A stretch of DNA of 64,000 nucleotides, from assembly GCA_023336205.1 (NCBI GenBank), contig JALQCR010000009.1, positions 1-64,000 on the forward strand, in the 5' to 3' direction. Both the position numbers and the translations under genes were made by a program. Under the pieces are notes generated by a model that saw only the letters and a list, made by a program, of their open reading frames with translations, was not told where the DNA came from and did no database searches. This DNA comes from Pseudanabaena sp. Salubria-1 (GTDB lineage Bacteria; Cyanobacteriota; Cyanobacteriia; Pseudanabaenales; Pseudanabaenaceae). This document shows positions 8,986 to 16,877 of the stretch, one piece after another. How positions within the stretch are numbered: the stretch's first letter is position 1; every line of letters starts with the position of its first letter.

Positions 8986-10243
8986 CTGAGATCTTGCACC
9001 ATTCCTGAAAGAGTTAAGTAGGAATGGGTTTGAGAATAATTTCAAACCCATGACGAGCAGCAATATCGGCACTAATTTGGAGATACCTAAGAAGTTTCAA
9101 CCAAAGGACAGAAGGAAATAAAACGGAAAGTGTCAAATCACAGGTAGCTTTCCAGTCCAAGACAGGAGGACTCGACCATTGATCAATCCAATGGGCCAAA
9201 AGATAAGCAAGCAGAGAGAGGATAAGCCAACGATAAACACCAAGTTTTGTAGATTGCCCAAAACAATGCAAACCAAAGCGATGTTTGATGGTTTTGAAGA
9301 ATCCCTCAATCGCCCAACGCTTACGACCTAACATCACCAGATAAGCACCAGAATAAGGATGAGAAGAGACAACAAAGCGTAACTCCCGTTTACTATCAGC
9401 TCTTTTGAGCCAAAACCAAGAGATCGTCAAAGGCTGAGTTAGCCCTTCTAGCAAAATTTGTTGTCCACGTTTGCCATGACGATAAAGTTGTTTGACTGTA
9501 CGGCCATCTTGAAGTTTACGATTGTTGCGTACACCGACAACGATGCGCCAAGTCTTGGCGCGGACAGTATTGAAAAACTTCACCGTACTAAACTCAGTAT
9601 CAGCAAGGACAATCACAGTCTTGCCTTGGGTTAGTTGCTTGGGTACTGTCCCCAATAACTTACAAGCTAAGTCAGAGGGACTGGGGTATCCTTTGCCGCG
9701 CCATACTCTAAAACTCCATGGTACGCGCCACTCTCCATAGACCAGATACAGTACAACCAGATGTAGTCCTCGCTTTCCGTTTAGTATTCTCACCCATGGG
9801 TCTGGTTCGTTTTGGGTGGGATTGCTCAAATGTAAAAACTTGCCGCTTTTTTCTAGGGTAGTCAAGTCTATCAGTATCTTTAATGGCACTTGTTTCGATG
9901 GGCGATGCTTGGCGATTTGTCCCAAAATAGCCTGCCGTGTTGACCGAATTACTGCTCTCGTTGACCAGTTATAGTGATTGAGAAATCGGCTGAGTGCACT
10001 CGCTGATTTTATCTGTGTATGTTCTGGATAAGGATGCCTTTGTGCTTCGAGAAATAGTCCTAGTATTGCATTGAGACTTGCTGTTTGATACACACTTGGC
10101 ATCAAACACAGAAGACTATACACTAGCCCTTGGGCGTGCTTAACGATGCTTTCCATGCTCGTTATTTAATTTACTACTACGCCCTTTTTTTCACATTTCT
10201 GCTCTTTCTGCAACCCCTTTTCTTGAATGGTGCAAGATCTCAG
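8986..10243. mobile_element. 1258-bp IS, copy 1, TTAA target
   Basis: The ends are CTGAGATCTTGCACCATTC and its inverse, flanked by TTAA on both sides (8982-8985 and 10244-10247). The copy at 40683-41940 has the same length, ends and target duplication, and I noticed only one silent base difference in the part compared (near 9196). Near identity means recent movement. A 4-bp TTAA duplication recalls the YTAR rule of IS701 elements, but the transposase looks more generally IS4-like. Confidence 0.9.
9014..10156 (-). CDS. IS4-superfamily transposase (copy 1)
   Basis: A 380-residue DDE transposase, the only gene in the element. Visible catalytic-region blocks are ILIDLTTLEKSGKF with the first aspartate, VIVLADTEFSTVKFF with the second, and RWAIEGFFKTIKHRFGL carrying the glutamate in the Y/R-x-E context of IS4-type enzymes. 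The length is normal and no frame damage is present, so it should be active. The protein equals that encoded at 40711-41853. Family placement beyond the IS4 superfamily is uncertain. Confidence 0.9.
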   Translation of the reverse strand: MESIVKHAQGLVYSLLCLMPSVYQTASLNAILGLFLEAQRHPYPEHTQIKSASALSRFLNHYNWSTRAVIRSTRQAILGQIAKHRPSKQVPLKILIDLTTLEKSGKFLHLSNPTQNEPDPWVRILNGKRGLHLVVLYLVYGEWRVPWSFRVWRGKGYPSPSDLACKLLGTVPKQLTQGKTVIVLADTEFSTVKFFNTVRAKTWRIVVGVRNNRKLQDGRTVKQLYRHGKRGQQILLEGLTQPLTISWFWLKRADSKRELRFVVSSHPYSGAYLVMLGRKRWAIEGFFKTIKHRFGLHCFGQSTKLGVYRWLILSLLAYLLAHWIDQWSSPPVLDWKATCDLTLSVLFPSVLWLKLLRYLQISADIAARHGFEIILKPIPT

Positions 10244-10529
10244 TTAACGTTTTCGTGGGAAAATACTACAAAAATCGTCCAAGAAGTTCTAATGTTGCGA
10301 ATTTATTTTCCTAAAGAGATTGAGGCAATCTTGAACGAAAATGGATTCACAGTAGTTCATAAATTCGGTAACTATGAGGAAGCACCCTTTGATAGCAATA
10401 CTTCTCATCACATTCTAGTTTGCCAAAAAACTTTATAGAGATGGGGTAACTTGTTTTAACAAATTTGTCTATTATTAATTGAGCAAGTCCTGAATTCATG
10501 TAATAACTATTAAGAGGCTAGGAATCTAA

Positions 10530-11618
10530 ATGAATAATCTTGACAAAAACTTAAACGAACTTTTACAGACAAATATGATCGTCAATTTTTTAGGGTGGCT
10601 TTATGGTAGTGATAATTTATTTCAAGGAGCGACAGGATTAACCTATCCTTTAGTGGTTCGGACTTCAAAAAATCCCGATCCATTTGCTGTTTTAGGAGAT
10701 TGGGCAGTTGAAACTCGTTCTTTTCCTGAAAGTAGTTGGCTCTTGGAAGAAATGCAAAAAACAAATAGCCATTTGTGGAATGGTAAAACCTATGCTTTAC
10801 GGTATTTGGAAAATAGTGATCAAGGCGATCTCCTCCATTGCACCACAGGTTCATATTTTGATACAGTCAATACCTGTACAATTTTAGAAGTGGAATTACG
10901 ACGGGCAATGGAAACATTACCAGATGATGCCTCCCATGAGGTACGCTATGAAGCGATGCCTTTACGTCAGGAGTTGCACGGAACTAGAAAGGGATCTGAG
11001 GCTTTAGAAGATACTTGGTTAGGAAAAGGCAGAAGTGCAGCGATCGCAATTTCTTGTTTCTTTGCAGTTTATGATGGACAGGATTATCAATATTTTGTTC
11101 GACAAAGATCAGCAAATTTAGCTGATGGAGCAGGGTTATATCATATTGTACCGTCTATGGTTTTTCAGCCTACCACAAATGATCCTCTTGATCCCAAATC
11201 CTATAATATTCAAAATACAATTTTAAGAGAGGTTGCAGAAGAGTTATTCGATCATGAAGATGCTGATTGCAATCCAATTACCTATCCAGAAATTGCTGAT
11301 TTACAATCTCTTTTAGTTAATGGTGGGGCTAGTCTGCGGATTTCAGGGATTGCGATGGATCTACTTTGTTTACGACCTGAAATCCTAGCGTTACTTGTCG
11401 TGGATGATCCTCAATGGTTGGCTCGTCATGGTTCATCGTTGCGTTTTTCTCGTCATGAATATACTACTGATAAAACTGATAGAGAAAGTTGGCGTTCACT
11501 AAATGATAGCAGTGTATTCTTACCTGGTGGGGAGTTTGATCCATGCAACTGTGTTGCAACAGGAGCAGCTAGTGTTATTTTGGGTTTACCGTTGATTCGG
11601 CGATCGCCAGTCCTGTAA
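10530..11618 (+). CDS. Unknown 362-aa protein with a partial Nudix-like box
   Basis: I do not recognise a family with certainty. The protein is soluble and acidic. Around residues 195-240 it reads GLYHIVPSMVFQP, then RDVAEEL-like text (R233-E-V-A-E-E-L239), which fits the REUxEE part of the Nudix box. The glycine and glutamate expected earlier in the box are absent (P219, Y225), so hydrolysis may be lost or altered. The later ISGIAMDLLCLRPE and SVFLPGGEFDP blocks would suit the end of such a domain. AGGAA lies 8 bases before the ATG. Its place at the end of the sugar operon, after a methyltransferase relic, suggests a role in the same pathway. Confidence 0.6.
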   Translation: MNNLDKNLNELLQTNMIVNFLGWLYGSDNLFQGATGLTYPLVVRTSKNPDPFAVLGDWAVETRSFPESSWLLEEMQKTNSHLWNGKTYALRYLENSDQGDLLHCTTGSYFDTVNTCTILEVELRRAMETLPDDASHEVRYEAMPLRQELHGTRKGSEALEDTWLGKGRSAAIAISCFFAVYDGQDYQYFVRQRSANLADGAGLYHIVPSMVFQPTTNDPLDPKSYNIQNTILREVAEELFDHEDADCNPITYPEIADLQSLLVNGGASLRISGIAMDLLCLRPEILALLVVDDPQWLARHGSSLRFSRHEYTTDKTDRESWRSLNDSSVFLPGGEFDPCNCVATGAASVILGLPLIRRSPVL

Positions 11619-11686
11619 ACCCATTCCATAATTTCCAACTTCGGTTTTCAACGTTCTTGCCTGAATTTAGGATGTGATAGGCTTAG

Positions 11687-12000
11687 GGGGCGTTGCTGAG
11701 TTAATGTATGAATGGAGGTAAGAAATCATGCAATGTCCTGAATGTAAATCAACCCATATTCGTAAAAATGGCATCAAAAAAGGTAAGCAAAATCATATTT
11801 GTGTGGATTGCTGCCGTCAATTTATTGAACAATATGAAAGTAGTAAAGGCTACAGTGATGAAATGAAACGGGATTGTCTGAAAATGTATGTCAATGGCAT
11901 GGGATTTAGAGGAATAGAACGAGTCAAAGGGGTTCATCATACAACCGTTATTGCTTGGGTTACAGCTGTCGGAAAAATCTTAGCTTACGCACTTTCTCAA
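11687..12000 (+). mobile_element. IS1 fragment (left end and start of transposase)
   Basis: GGCGTTGCTGAGTTAATG near 11690 looks like an IS1-type left end. The gene begins at 11728 behind GGAGG. The first 90 residues have the InsA-like zinc ribbon CPECKSTHIRKNG with a second CVDC pair, then a helix-turn-helix (GFRGIERVKGVHHTTVIAW). The DDE domain is missing. From about 12000 the frame runs into a dispersed repeat, adding about 35 meaningless residues. It is a truncated, inactive element. Confidence 0.75.
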
Positions 12001-12045
12001 TTCAACCTACGAGCGATTACTAGGTCGCGCAACGCTTACGCACCA
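12001..12045. repeat. Dispersed ~45-bp repeat, copy 2
   Basis: CAACCTACGAGCGATTACTA followed by CGCAACGCTTACGCAC sits exactly at the break of the IS1 fragment. It is close to the copy at 12642-12690 and looser to the one at 3375-3419. Confidence 0.55.
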
Positions 12046-12139
12046 AAATATCACAATATTTTCCGACCCAATGCCTTATTATACATATATCGCCTATCAA
12101 TTTCTTGATTTGGCGATCGCTATTCCTGTGAAGGAAGTG

Positions 12140-12334
12140 TTAGGTTATATTTGGATCTGGCACTTGTAAATCACGACATATCTTTCTAGCAAGTAAGTTA
12201 TTAATCTCACGATGGCGTGGAATAGAAGTTGATCTCTGTGCAGCCCGATTGACATAAATAGTATGGCTACCACCTTCTCTTAAAAACTCACAACCATTGG
12301 CTTCAAGATGACGAATTAAGTCTAGACGCTTCAT
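12140..12334 (-). CDS. hicA: HicA-type mRNA interferase toxin
   Basis: A 64-residue double-stranded-RNA-binding-like toxin. The family core is plain: LIRHLEANGCEFLREGGSHTIY, where GGSH carries the catalytic histidine, then TSIPRHREINNLLARKICRDL. HicA cleaves mRNA when freed from HicB. The gene overlaps the end of hicB by 4 bases (ATGA), giving the order antitoxin then toxin on the minus strand. No frame damage is seen. It stands in a zone otherwise full of gene scraps, consistent with the persistence of an addictive module. Confidence 0.9.
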   Translation of the reverse strand: MKRLDLIRHLEANGCEFLREGGSHTIYVNRAAQRSTSIPRHREINNLLARKICRDLQVPDPNIT

Positions 12335-12555
12335 GCAACTGATAAAAAAATAGGTTCACGAATAACGTCCTGATCTTGAAGTAGTTCCTCTGTTAAAAAG
12401 CGGTTAGCTTCAAGTACCAACTCAATAGCTTCCTCCAGATTAACTCTTGCTTCATCAAGAGTATCAGCTTGAGTATTTGCTCCAGGCAGTTCTTCGACAA
12501 AACCTATGTAGCCTTCAGAGACCTTCTTGAACACTTTAGTTAATTTAAAATTCAT
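12331..12555 (-). CDS. hicB: HicB-type antitoxin
   Basis: A 74-residue protein with the RNase-H-like HicB fold: GYIGFVEELPGANTQADTLDEA followed by the helix NLEEAIELVLEANR. It lacks a clear C-terminal DNA-binding helix-turn-helix, so it is a short-form HicB whose main role would be to block HicA. It is the first gene of the pair; a promoter should lie in the roughly 230-bp spacer upstream. Intact. Confidence 0.9.
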   Translation of the reverse strand: MNFKLTKVFKKVSEGYIGFVEELPGANTQADTLDEARVNLEEAIELVLEANRFLTEELLQDQDVIREPIFLSVA

Positions 12556-12641
12556 AGTTCCACTTTATATATGTTTTCAATAAGTATATCACCAAAATTG
12601 GGGCAAAAATTGCAGCAAAACGGCTATTTACAGATCGCACT

Positions 12642-12690
12642 TTATCAATCTAACCTATGAGCGATTACTATCGCGGAACGCTTACGCACT
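12642..12690. repeat. Dispersed ~45-bp repeat, copy 3
   Basis: CTAACCTATGAGCGATTACT followed by CGGAACGCTTACGCAC, the best match to the copy at the end of the IS1 fragment. A common cyanobacterial GTGCGTTACATTTCATTAACGC motif follows at about 12760. Confidence 0.5.
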
Positions 12691-12785
12691 GGCATGATTT
12701 TGACTTTCTCTTGAGAAGTTACTCCGAAAAAGTCGCTTTTGTACAATTAAAAATAAGGTGCGTTACATTTCATTAACGCTACAGG

Positions 12786-13412
12786 CTACAAATTTAACTG
12801 GATTTGAGTGGCTTTTGTTTCTATAATTTTTTCCGCACTTTTTAATACTTCTAATCCTAATCTAATATTTAATCTTTCCTGATTCTCAATTATATCTTTA
12901 ACCGTAACAATTTGGATTTTATCGTAAGTTTGAGTAAAGTATTTATGTTGATAAAATCCGGCTTTTTTAGCTGTAGCAATCATATCTTTAGTGGGATTTT
13001 CTAAAGTAATAAATATGGCTATACTGGCATTTTCTAAGGTCATTGTTCCTAATAGATCTCTAATATCTTTTGATTGAACTAGGACTTACGCAAGATTCAT
13101 GGAATAACGAACCACTCCAGGCACAGAGGTCACGGAGAAATGAGGATTTGAGAGATATTTTGCGTAAGTCCTGTGAACTTTACCTGATTTGACTTGAAAA
13201 ATAATTTTTTCCTGTTTACCTTGATCTCCATTAAAATATGCTATTCCATCAATTCCTTCATCTTTTCCTTTTTTGCTATTAATTACTGCCCGATTATTAC
13301 TATAGGTTAAAACTGCCCATTTTTCAAATTCTTTACGAGTTCTATCGTCTTGTTTTTGTGCTAAGGCGATCGCACTTTCTAAATCTTTAGGAATACCATG
13401 TAAGGTAATGCA
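12786..13412 (-). pseudogene. Tail of a DNA methyltransferase/endonuclease, MITE-split
   Basis: The upstream part (13173-13412) reads LHGIPKDLESAIALAQ, KEFEKWAVL, DEGIDGIAYFNGD and IIFQVKSGKV, a PD-(D/E)XK-like block (the aspartate in GIDG and Q-V-K) found at the C-terminus of some cyanobacterial methyltransferases. The downstream part (12786-13080) continues VQSKDIRDLLGTMTLENASIAIFITLENPTKDM and AGFYQHKYF. A MITE splits the two and brings a stop. The catalytic methyltransferase domain is missing upstream, replaced by a scrap of a UPF0175 gene. The apparent protein start MASGNSH comes from that scrap and is not genuine. Confidence 0.75.
13081..13172. mobile_element. 92-bp MITE with 13-bp inverted ends
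   Basis: Perfect inverted ends AGGACTTACGCAA (13081-13093) and TTGCGTAAGTCCT (13160-13172). TGAACT occurs at 13075-13080 and at 13174-13179, a 6-bp target duplication with one extra G at the right. Taking the element out rejoins the frame as GKV-QSKDIRD. The insert plus one duplication is 99 bp, which keeps frame, but a stop lies inside the element. The AGGACTTACGCA end is, to my knowledge, common in cyanobacterial MITEs. Confidence 0.88.
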
Positions 13413-13463
13413 ATGGCTATTTCCTGAAGCCATTCACTCTGGTTAAAAGTTTCAGTTTTACTG
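13411..13463 (+). pseudogene. 53-bp scrap of a UPF0175 antitoxin gene
   Basis: These bases are identical to about 3248-3300 inside the UPF0175 gene and lie in the same orientation. They are wedged between a methyltransferase tail and the broken 3' end of a membrane-protein gene. So this is an illegitimate junction that captured a piece of toxin-antitoxin DNA, or the remainder of a lost second module. Confidence 0.85.
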
Positions 13464-13911
13464 TTGAGAGATCATCGCCTTCCGCAAAAAGACTGTACGT
13501 GCAGTTTTATAAGTTTGTAAATCTTCAATTTGCTGCATCCATGTAGTCGTAATCGCAGTTTGTAAGCTTTTATTTTTTTTTCATCAATACTTCAGGAGAA
13601 AGCCCCGTTGTCGCGACTTTGCGTGGATATAGCCCAAGTACTGCAAATGCGATCGCGATCGCGAGAGCCACACATGCCGAAAGTTTGAGACTCAAATAGA
13701 TAAAGTACAGATTTTCCTGTTCAGGCTTAACATAGATTTGAAAAGTGGAAGTAACACGCAGACCCAGCAATAACAAAGCACTAATTTCCATGACACCTGA
13801 AAGCTTGGTTCCCAGAGTATCGACTCCATGCTGAGCTTGCTCTAGGCAAAACTTAGTGTATTCGTAAAGAAAATTTTGCTGTTCTTCCATTTTATTTTCT
13901 GTAAAATGCAA
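13464..13911 (-). pseudogene. Small two-TM membrane protein, frameshifted and 3'-truncated
   Basis: From ATG 13911 the frame gives 113 residues with an N-terminal amphipathic part and two membrane segments (SGVMEISALLLLGLRV; YLSLKLSACVALAIAIAFAVLGLYPR). It ends in MKKK at an A-run at 13570-13578. One base off, the reading continues as NKSLQTAITTTWMQQIED and LQTYKTARTVFLRKAMIS, up to the UPF0175 scrap. This suggests a homopolymer frameshift (real or a sequencing error) plus loss of the 3' end. The layout loosely recalls small membrane effectors of nucleotide-signalling systems, but I cannot assign it. An alternative start is ATG 13890. Confidence 0.55.
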
Positions 13912-13962
13912 ATTAAATTAAGCCAAAATTCAATGAAGCTTTCTTCACACGCATTATTAAAT

Positions 13963-14643
13963 CTAACTTTTTTCTAGTAGTACTTGCTTGAGACGCATCG
14001 GATCGCCTTTGTCGATGACTTGACCCCGCTCTAATAAAAATGCGCCATCAGCATAGTCAAGCTCATTCAAACGATGAGTTACCCATAGAGCTGTGAGATT
14101 TTTTTGTTTGACCAAATCGCGGACTGATGCGACAAGATCAAGCTGATTTTCGCCATCTAATAAAGCCGTGGGTTCATCTAGCAATAAAATCTCGGCATGA
14201 CGTGCGATCGCACCAGCGATCGCTACCCGTTGCTTTTGACCACCACTAAGAGCATAGATAGGGCGGCGAATCATTTGCTCTAGGTTAACGGCGCTAAGTG
14301 ATTCCTTAACTCGATGCAGAGTTTCTATGTAGGAAAGATTTTCTGACGCTAAGCCAAAGGCAATATCTGCGCCAACGGTAGGCATCACCAATTGATGATC
14401 AGGATTTTGGAATACAAATCCAATGCGAGCATCAATCTCAATATCGCCAGACTTAGGTTTGAGTAAGCCTGCTAGGAGCCTGAGTAAAGTTGATTTACCA
14501 CTGCCGTTAGTACCCAACAGCATCCAAAATTCCCCTTTTGGGACAGATAAATTGCAGTGATCGAGGACGGTTTCGCCCGAAGCCCACGCAAAATTAAGAT
14601 CGCGAACACTTATGGCAGTGGTTACAGATTGATCAGTGCGCAT
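13963..14643 (-). CDS. ABC transporter ATPase, ECF/CbiO-like
   Basis: A 226-residue cytoplasmic ATPase of an ABC importer. Walker A is GTNGSGKST (44-52), the Q-loop is FQNPDHQLV (78-86), the signature is LSGGQKQR (132-139), Walker B is EILLLDEPT (151-159) and the switch histidine is in WVTHRL. The FQNPD.Q Q-loop is typical of energy-coupling-factor ATPases that power vitamin, cobalt or nickel uptake. No membrane partner lies beside it, as is common in cyanobacteria where one such ATPase is encoded alone. The substrate is not inferable. Confidence 0.88.
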   Translation of the reverse strand: MRTDQSVTTAISVRDLNFAWASGETVLDHCNLSVPKGEFWMLLGTNGSGKSTLLRLLAGLLKPKSGDIEIDARIGFVFQNPDHQLVMPTVGADIAFGLASENLSYIETLHRVKESLSAVNLEQMIRRPIYALSGGQKQRVAIAGAIARHAEILLLDEPTALLDGENQLDLVASVRDLVKQKNLTALWVTHRLNELDYADGAFLLERGQVIDKGDPMRLKQVLLEKS

Positions 14644-14718
14644 TATTAATTGCAGGTAATTACAGAAGATACGAACATTTTTGTCACACGCTGCGCGTGC
14701 GACAAAAATATTTAATGA

Positions 14719-14982
14719 TTAGCCACGGATAAAGCCTGCGCCCATATTCGCAGAAGCCCCTGATTTCTCAGAAACCTGTACGGCGGAGATCTCGCCAACA
14801 AGTACTGAAACTTTTTTGCCTTCTTGTTTTTCGCAGGTTAATTCCAAGATTTTGGTATTACCATCAGCGATCGTGCTAGCAATTTCACGATATAGCGCCT
14901 CAGCATTTTCCTGCTCCTTGCGCTGTACAGACAAAGCGATCGGGTTGTTTTTGAGGGTGATTTCAACTGTATACATCAGCAT
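14719..14982 (-). CDS. UPF0367 family protein
   Basis: An 87-residue conserved cyanobacterial/plastid-type small protein. It starts MYTVEITLKNNPIALSVQRK and ends with ISAVQVSEKSG plus a glycine-rich tail, the pattern of UPF0367. The function is unknown. Homologues start at MYT, so the second methionine (ATG 14976) is the likelier start than the upstream ATG two codons earlier. It lies 75 bases upstream of the ABC ATPase gene on the same strand and may be co-transcribed with it. Confidence 0.88.
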   Translation of the reverse strand: MLMYTVEITLKNNPIALSVQRKEQENAEALYREIASTIADGNTKILELTCEKQEGKKVSVLVGEISAVQVSEKSGASANMGAGFIRG

Positions 14983-15131
14983 TGATTAGGTTGTCCTGCC
15001 TAGAAATAAAGGTAGATAGGGTTATTACAAGGTTTAGCGCAGATGCATTAGTGATTTGCATACCTGTTTGTTACCTTCAGTATGCCATTGCATAGACGAT
15101 CAAGGGGAGGTTTATTCAGTAGAGCATCCTG

Positions 15132-15182
15132 TAATACCAATTCACAAAATGGCTACGCCATTTTGTGATTTTAAAACCAAAA
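15132..15182. repeat. Family-1 repeat, incomplete copy
   Basis: TAATACCAATTCACAAAATG followed by the inverted CATTTTGTGATTTTAAAACC is the first hairpin of the 106-bp family found elsewhere in the window. The copy then runs into the arm of a hairpin whose centre is poly-G/poly-C. Confidence 0.7.
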
Positions 15183-15300
15183 CCCAAGAATTAGTGGTGG
15201 GGGGGGGGGGGGGGGGGCGGGCGGGCGCGGGGGTACAAAACCCCCCCCCCCCCCCGCCCCCCCCCCCCCCCCCCCCCCCCCCCCACCACTAATTCTTGGG
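15183..15300. other. Inverted repeat around a poly-G/poly-C block (artefact likely)
   Basis: The arms CCCAAGAATTAGTGGT (15183-15198) and ACCACTAATTCTTGGG (15285-15300) are perfect inverses. Between them lie about 35 G-rich bases and then about 44 C-rich bases. The arms look like the stem of a natural long hairpin. The G/C core is best explained as no-signal poly-G reads from both sides joined by the assembler. Upstream sequence 14983-15131 shows no gene. Confidence 0.75.
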
Positions 15301-15397
15301 TGGAAAGGGAGTAGCTACTTAAAGACCAAATATCAAGAGCTACAAATCTGGGAAATTAAGATACATAATAAGAACTGATGCAAAATTATCTGCGTTT

Positions 15398-16654
15398 ATG
15401 ATCGTAAAAGGTTTAGAACTACCCAGTTGGGAAAATATTAAACGTGAGTGGCGCGATGCCGATGCGTTATTGCTGATTTTCCCGATCCTATTGATGATTT
15501 TAGGTGGCATTGCCATCTACAGCTCTGACTTTCGCTCTCAGAATGCAGTGTGGTGGCAACATTGGGTGACCGGTAGCGTAGGCTTGGTGGCTATGTTTGC
15601 GATCGCCCGTTTTCATTACGATCAGTTATTGCGGTTGCACTGGATCACCTATGCAATCACTAATATCTCCTTGGTCTTGGTGATGATTATTGGTACAACC
15701 GCTCTAGGAGCAGAACGTTGGATTACGATTGGTGGGTTTAATATTCAGCCTTCAGAATTTGCCAAGGTCGGTATTATTATTTCCTTAGCTGCGGTGATGC
15801 ACGATCGCCCGATCCAAAATCCAATAGATGCTTTTAGAGTGGCTTGGGTGACCGTACCGCCTTGGGTATTAATTTTTTTACAACCGAATCTTGGTACGTC
15901 CTTGGTCTTCGCCGCAATCACGATTGGAATGCTTTATTGGGCTGGAGCGAGTTTGGGCTGGCTATTACTAATATTTTCTCCCATTGTCTCGGCAGTCCTG
16001 TTTTCGATTTATTTACCCGCTTGGATTGTATGGGTAATCTTGATGGGTGTGGCGGCTTGGGTCTCATTACCTTGGTTTCGGATTGTCAGTACCGTAATTG
16101 CAGTGGTAGTCAATTTGGTGTCTGGACAAGCAGGAATTTTATTGTGGAATATTCTCCATGATTATCAAAAGAAGCGCTTATTGCTATTTATCGATCCTAA
16201 TCAAGATCCTCTCGGCGCTGGCTATCACGTCATTCAGTCCAAAATTGCGATCGGAGCTGGGCAACTATTTGGGCAGGGTTGGCTCAAAGGTACACAAACA
16301 CAGTTAAATTTTATCCCTGAGCAGCATACTGATTTCATATTTTCCGCGATCGGTGAAGAGTTTGGCTTTTTGGGTTGTATATGCGTTTTGTTATTGTTTG
16401 TAGGAATTTGCTGGCGCTTACTGGTGATTGCTGTCAATGCGCGGGATAATTTCGGCTCACTACTAGCGATCGGCGTGTTTTCCTTCGTCTTGTTTCAAAC
16501 CTTTGTCAATATCGGTATGAATATCAATGTTGCACCTGTGACGGGGATTCCTTTGCCTTGGCTCAGCTATGGGCGATCAGCTTTACTGGCTAATTTAATG
16601 GCGATCGGCTTAGCGGAGTCTGTTGCCGCCCATCGACGCACGATCAAGTTTTAA
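15398..16654 (+). CDS. rodA: RodA/FtsW-family peptidoglycan polymerase
   Basis: A 418-residue SEDS protein, the lipid II polymerase of the cell-elongation machinery, working with a class B PBP. It has about ten membrane segments. Family motifs are AERWITIGGFNIQPSEFAKVG, FLQPNLGTSLVF with the catalytic aspartate region following, GWLKGTQTQLNFIPEQHTDFIFS, IGEEFGF and PVTGIPLPWLSYGRSALL. The QTQLNFIPEQHTDFIF block is RodA-like rather than FtsW-like. The usual GGS is GRS here, which I believe is common in cyanobacteria. ATG at 15398 with weak ribosome-site matches. Confidence 0.92.
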   Translation: MIVKGLELPSWENIKREWRDADALLLIFPILLMILGGIAIYSSDFRSQNAVWWQHWVTGSVGLVAMFAIARFHYDQLLRLHWITYAITNISLVLVMIIGTTALGAERWITIGGFNIQPSEFAKVGIIISLAAVMHDRPIQNPIDAFRVAWVTVPPWVLIFLQPNLGTSLVFAAITIGMLYWAGASLGWLLLIFSPIVSAVLFSIYLPAWIVWVILMGVAAWVSLPWFRIVSTVIAVVVNLVSGQAGILLWNILHDYQKKRLLLFIDPNQDPLGAGYHVIQSKIAIGAGQLFGQGWLKGTQTQLNFIPEQHTDFIFSAIGEEFGFLGCICVLLLFVGICWRLLVIAVNARDNFGSLLAIGVFSFVLFQTFVNIGMNINVAPVTGIPLPWLSYGRSALLANLMAIGLAESVAAHRRTIKF

Positions 16655-16662
16655 TTTAAGGG

Positions 16663-16731
16663 CAGCGCTTTGCGCAGCCTTATAAAGCCCAAAAATATAT
16701 CGGCGGGCTACGCCCGCCGATATATTTTTGT
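16663..16731 (+). terminator. Two hairpins after rodA
   Basis: GGGCAGCGC-TTT-GCGCAGCC is followed by a strong stem at 16691-16730, AAAAATATATCGGCGGGC / GCCCGCCGATATATTTTT. The second ends in T's on either strand and probably terminates rodA transcription. Confidence 0.65.
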
Positions 16732-16747
16732 GATCAGTTATTTTGTG

Positions 16748-16854
16748 TAATACCAACTCACAAAAGTGTGGCTACACTTCTGTGAATTAAAAACCAAACC
16801 CTGTAAGGGTTTTAAAAGCACAAAATTGCATAGCCATTTTGTGCTTTGGGATAA
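16748..16854. repeat. Family-1 dispersed repeat, copy A (107 bp)
   Basis: It begins TAATACCAA and ends TTGGGATAA, near-inverted ends of a MITE-like unit. Inside are two hairpins: CACAAAAGTGTGG/CTACACTTCTGTG, then, after AAACCAAACCCTGTAAGGG, CACAAAATTGC/GCCATTTTGTG. Confidence 0.85.
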
Positions 16855-16877
16855 GTCCTTAAATTAGGAGAAAAAAC

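Larger units (their letters stand above)
8852..10438 (+). pseudogene. SAM methyltransferase remnant, deleted and IS-disrupted
   Basis: The gene begins at an ATG overlapping the transporter stop and reads MLKQHKVTKLPTDN...FYDRIRN before ending at 8947. A second frame resumes (KYDAAEQLYHRTL) and is cut by the IS at the TTAA at 8982. It continues after 10247 as FSWENTT...LRIYFPKEIEAIL, NGFTVVHKFGNY and ILVCQK, the C-terminal pattern of class I SAM methyltransferases. Only about 110 of an expected 240 residues remain, and the SAM-binding glycine motif is absent, so there was an internal deletion besides the insertion. It was probably the methylation step of the operon. Confidence 0.65.

Noticed and set aside
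15056..15292. Open frame ending in a proline run
   Set aside because: It passes through a repeat and the poly-C block; no conserved features.
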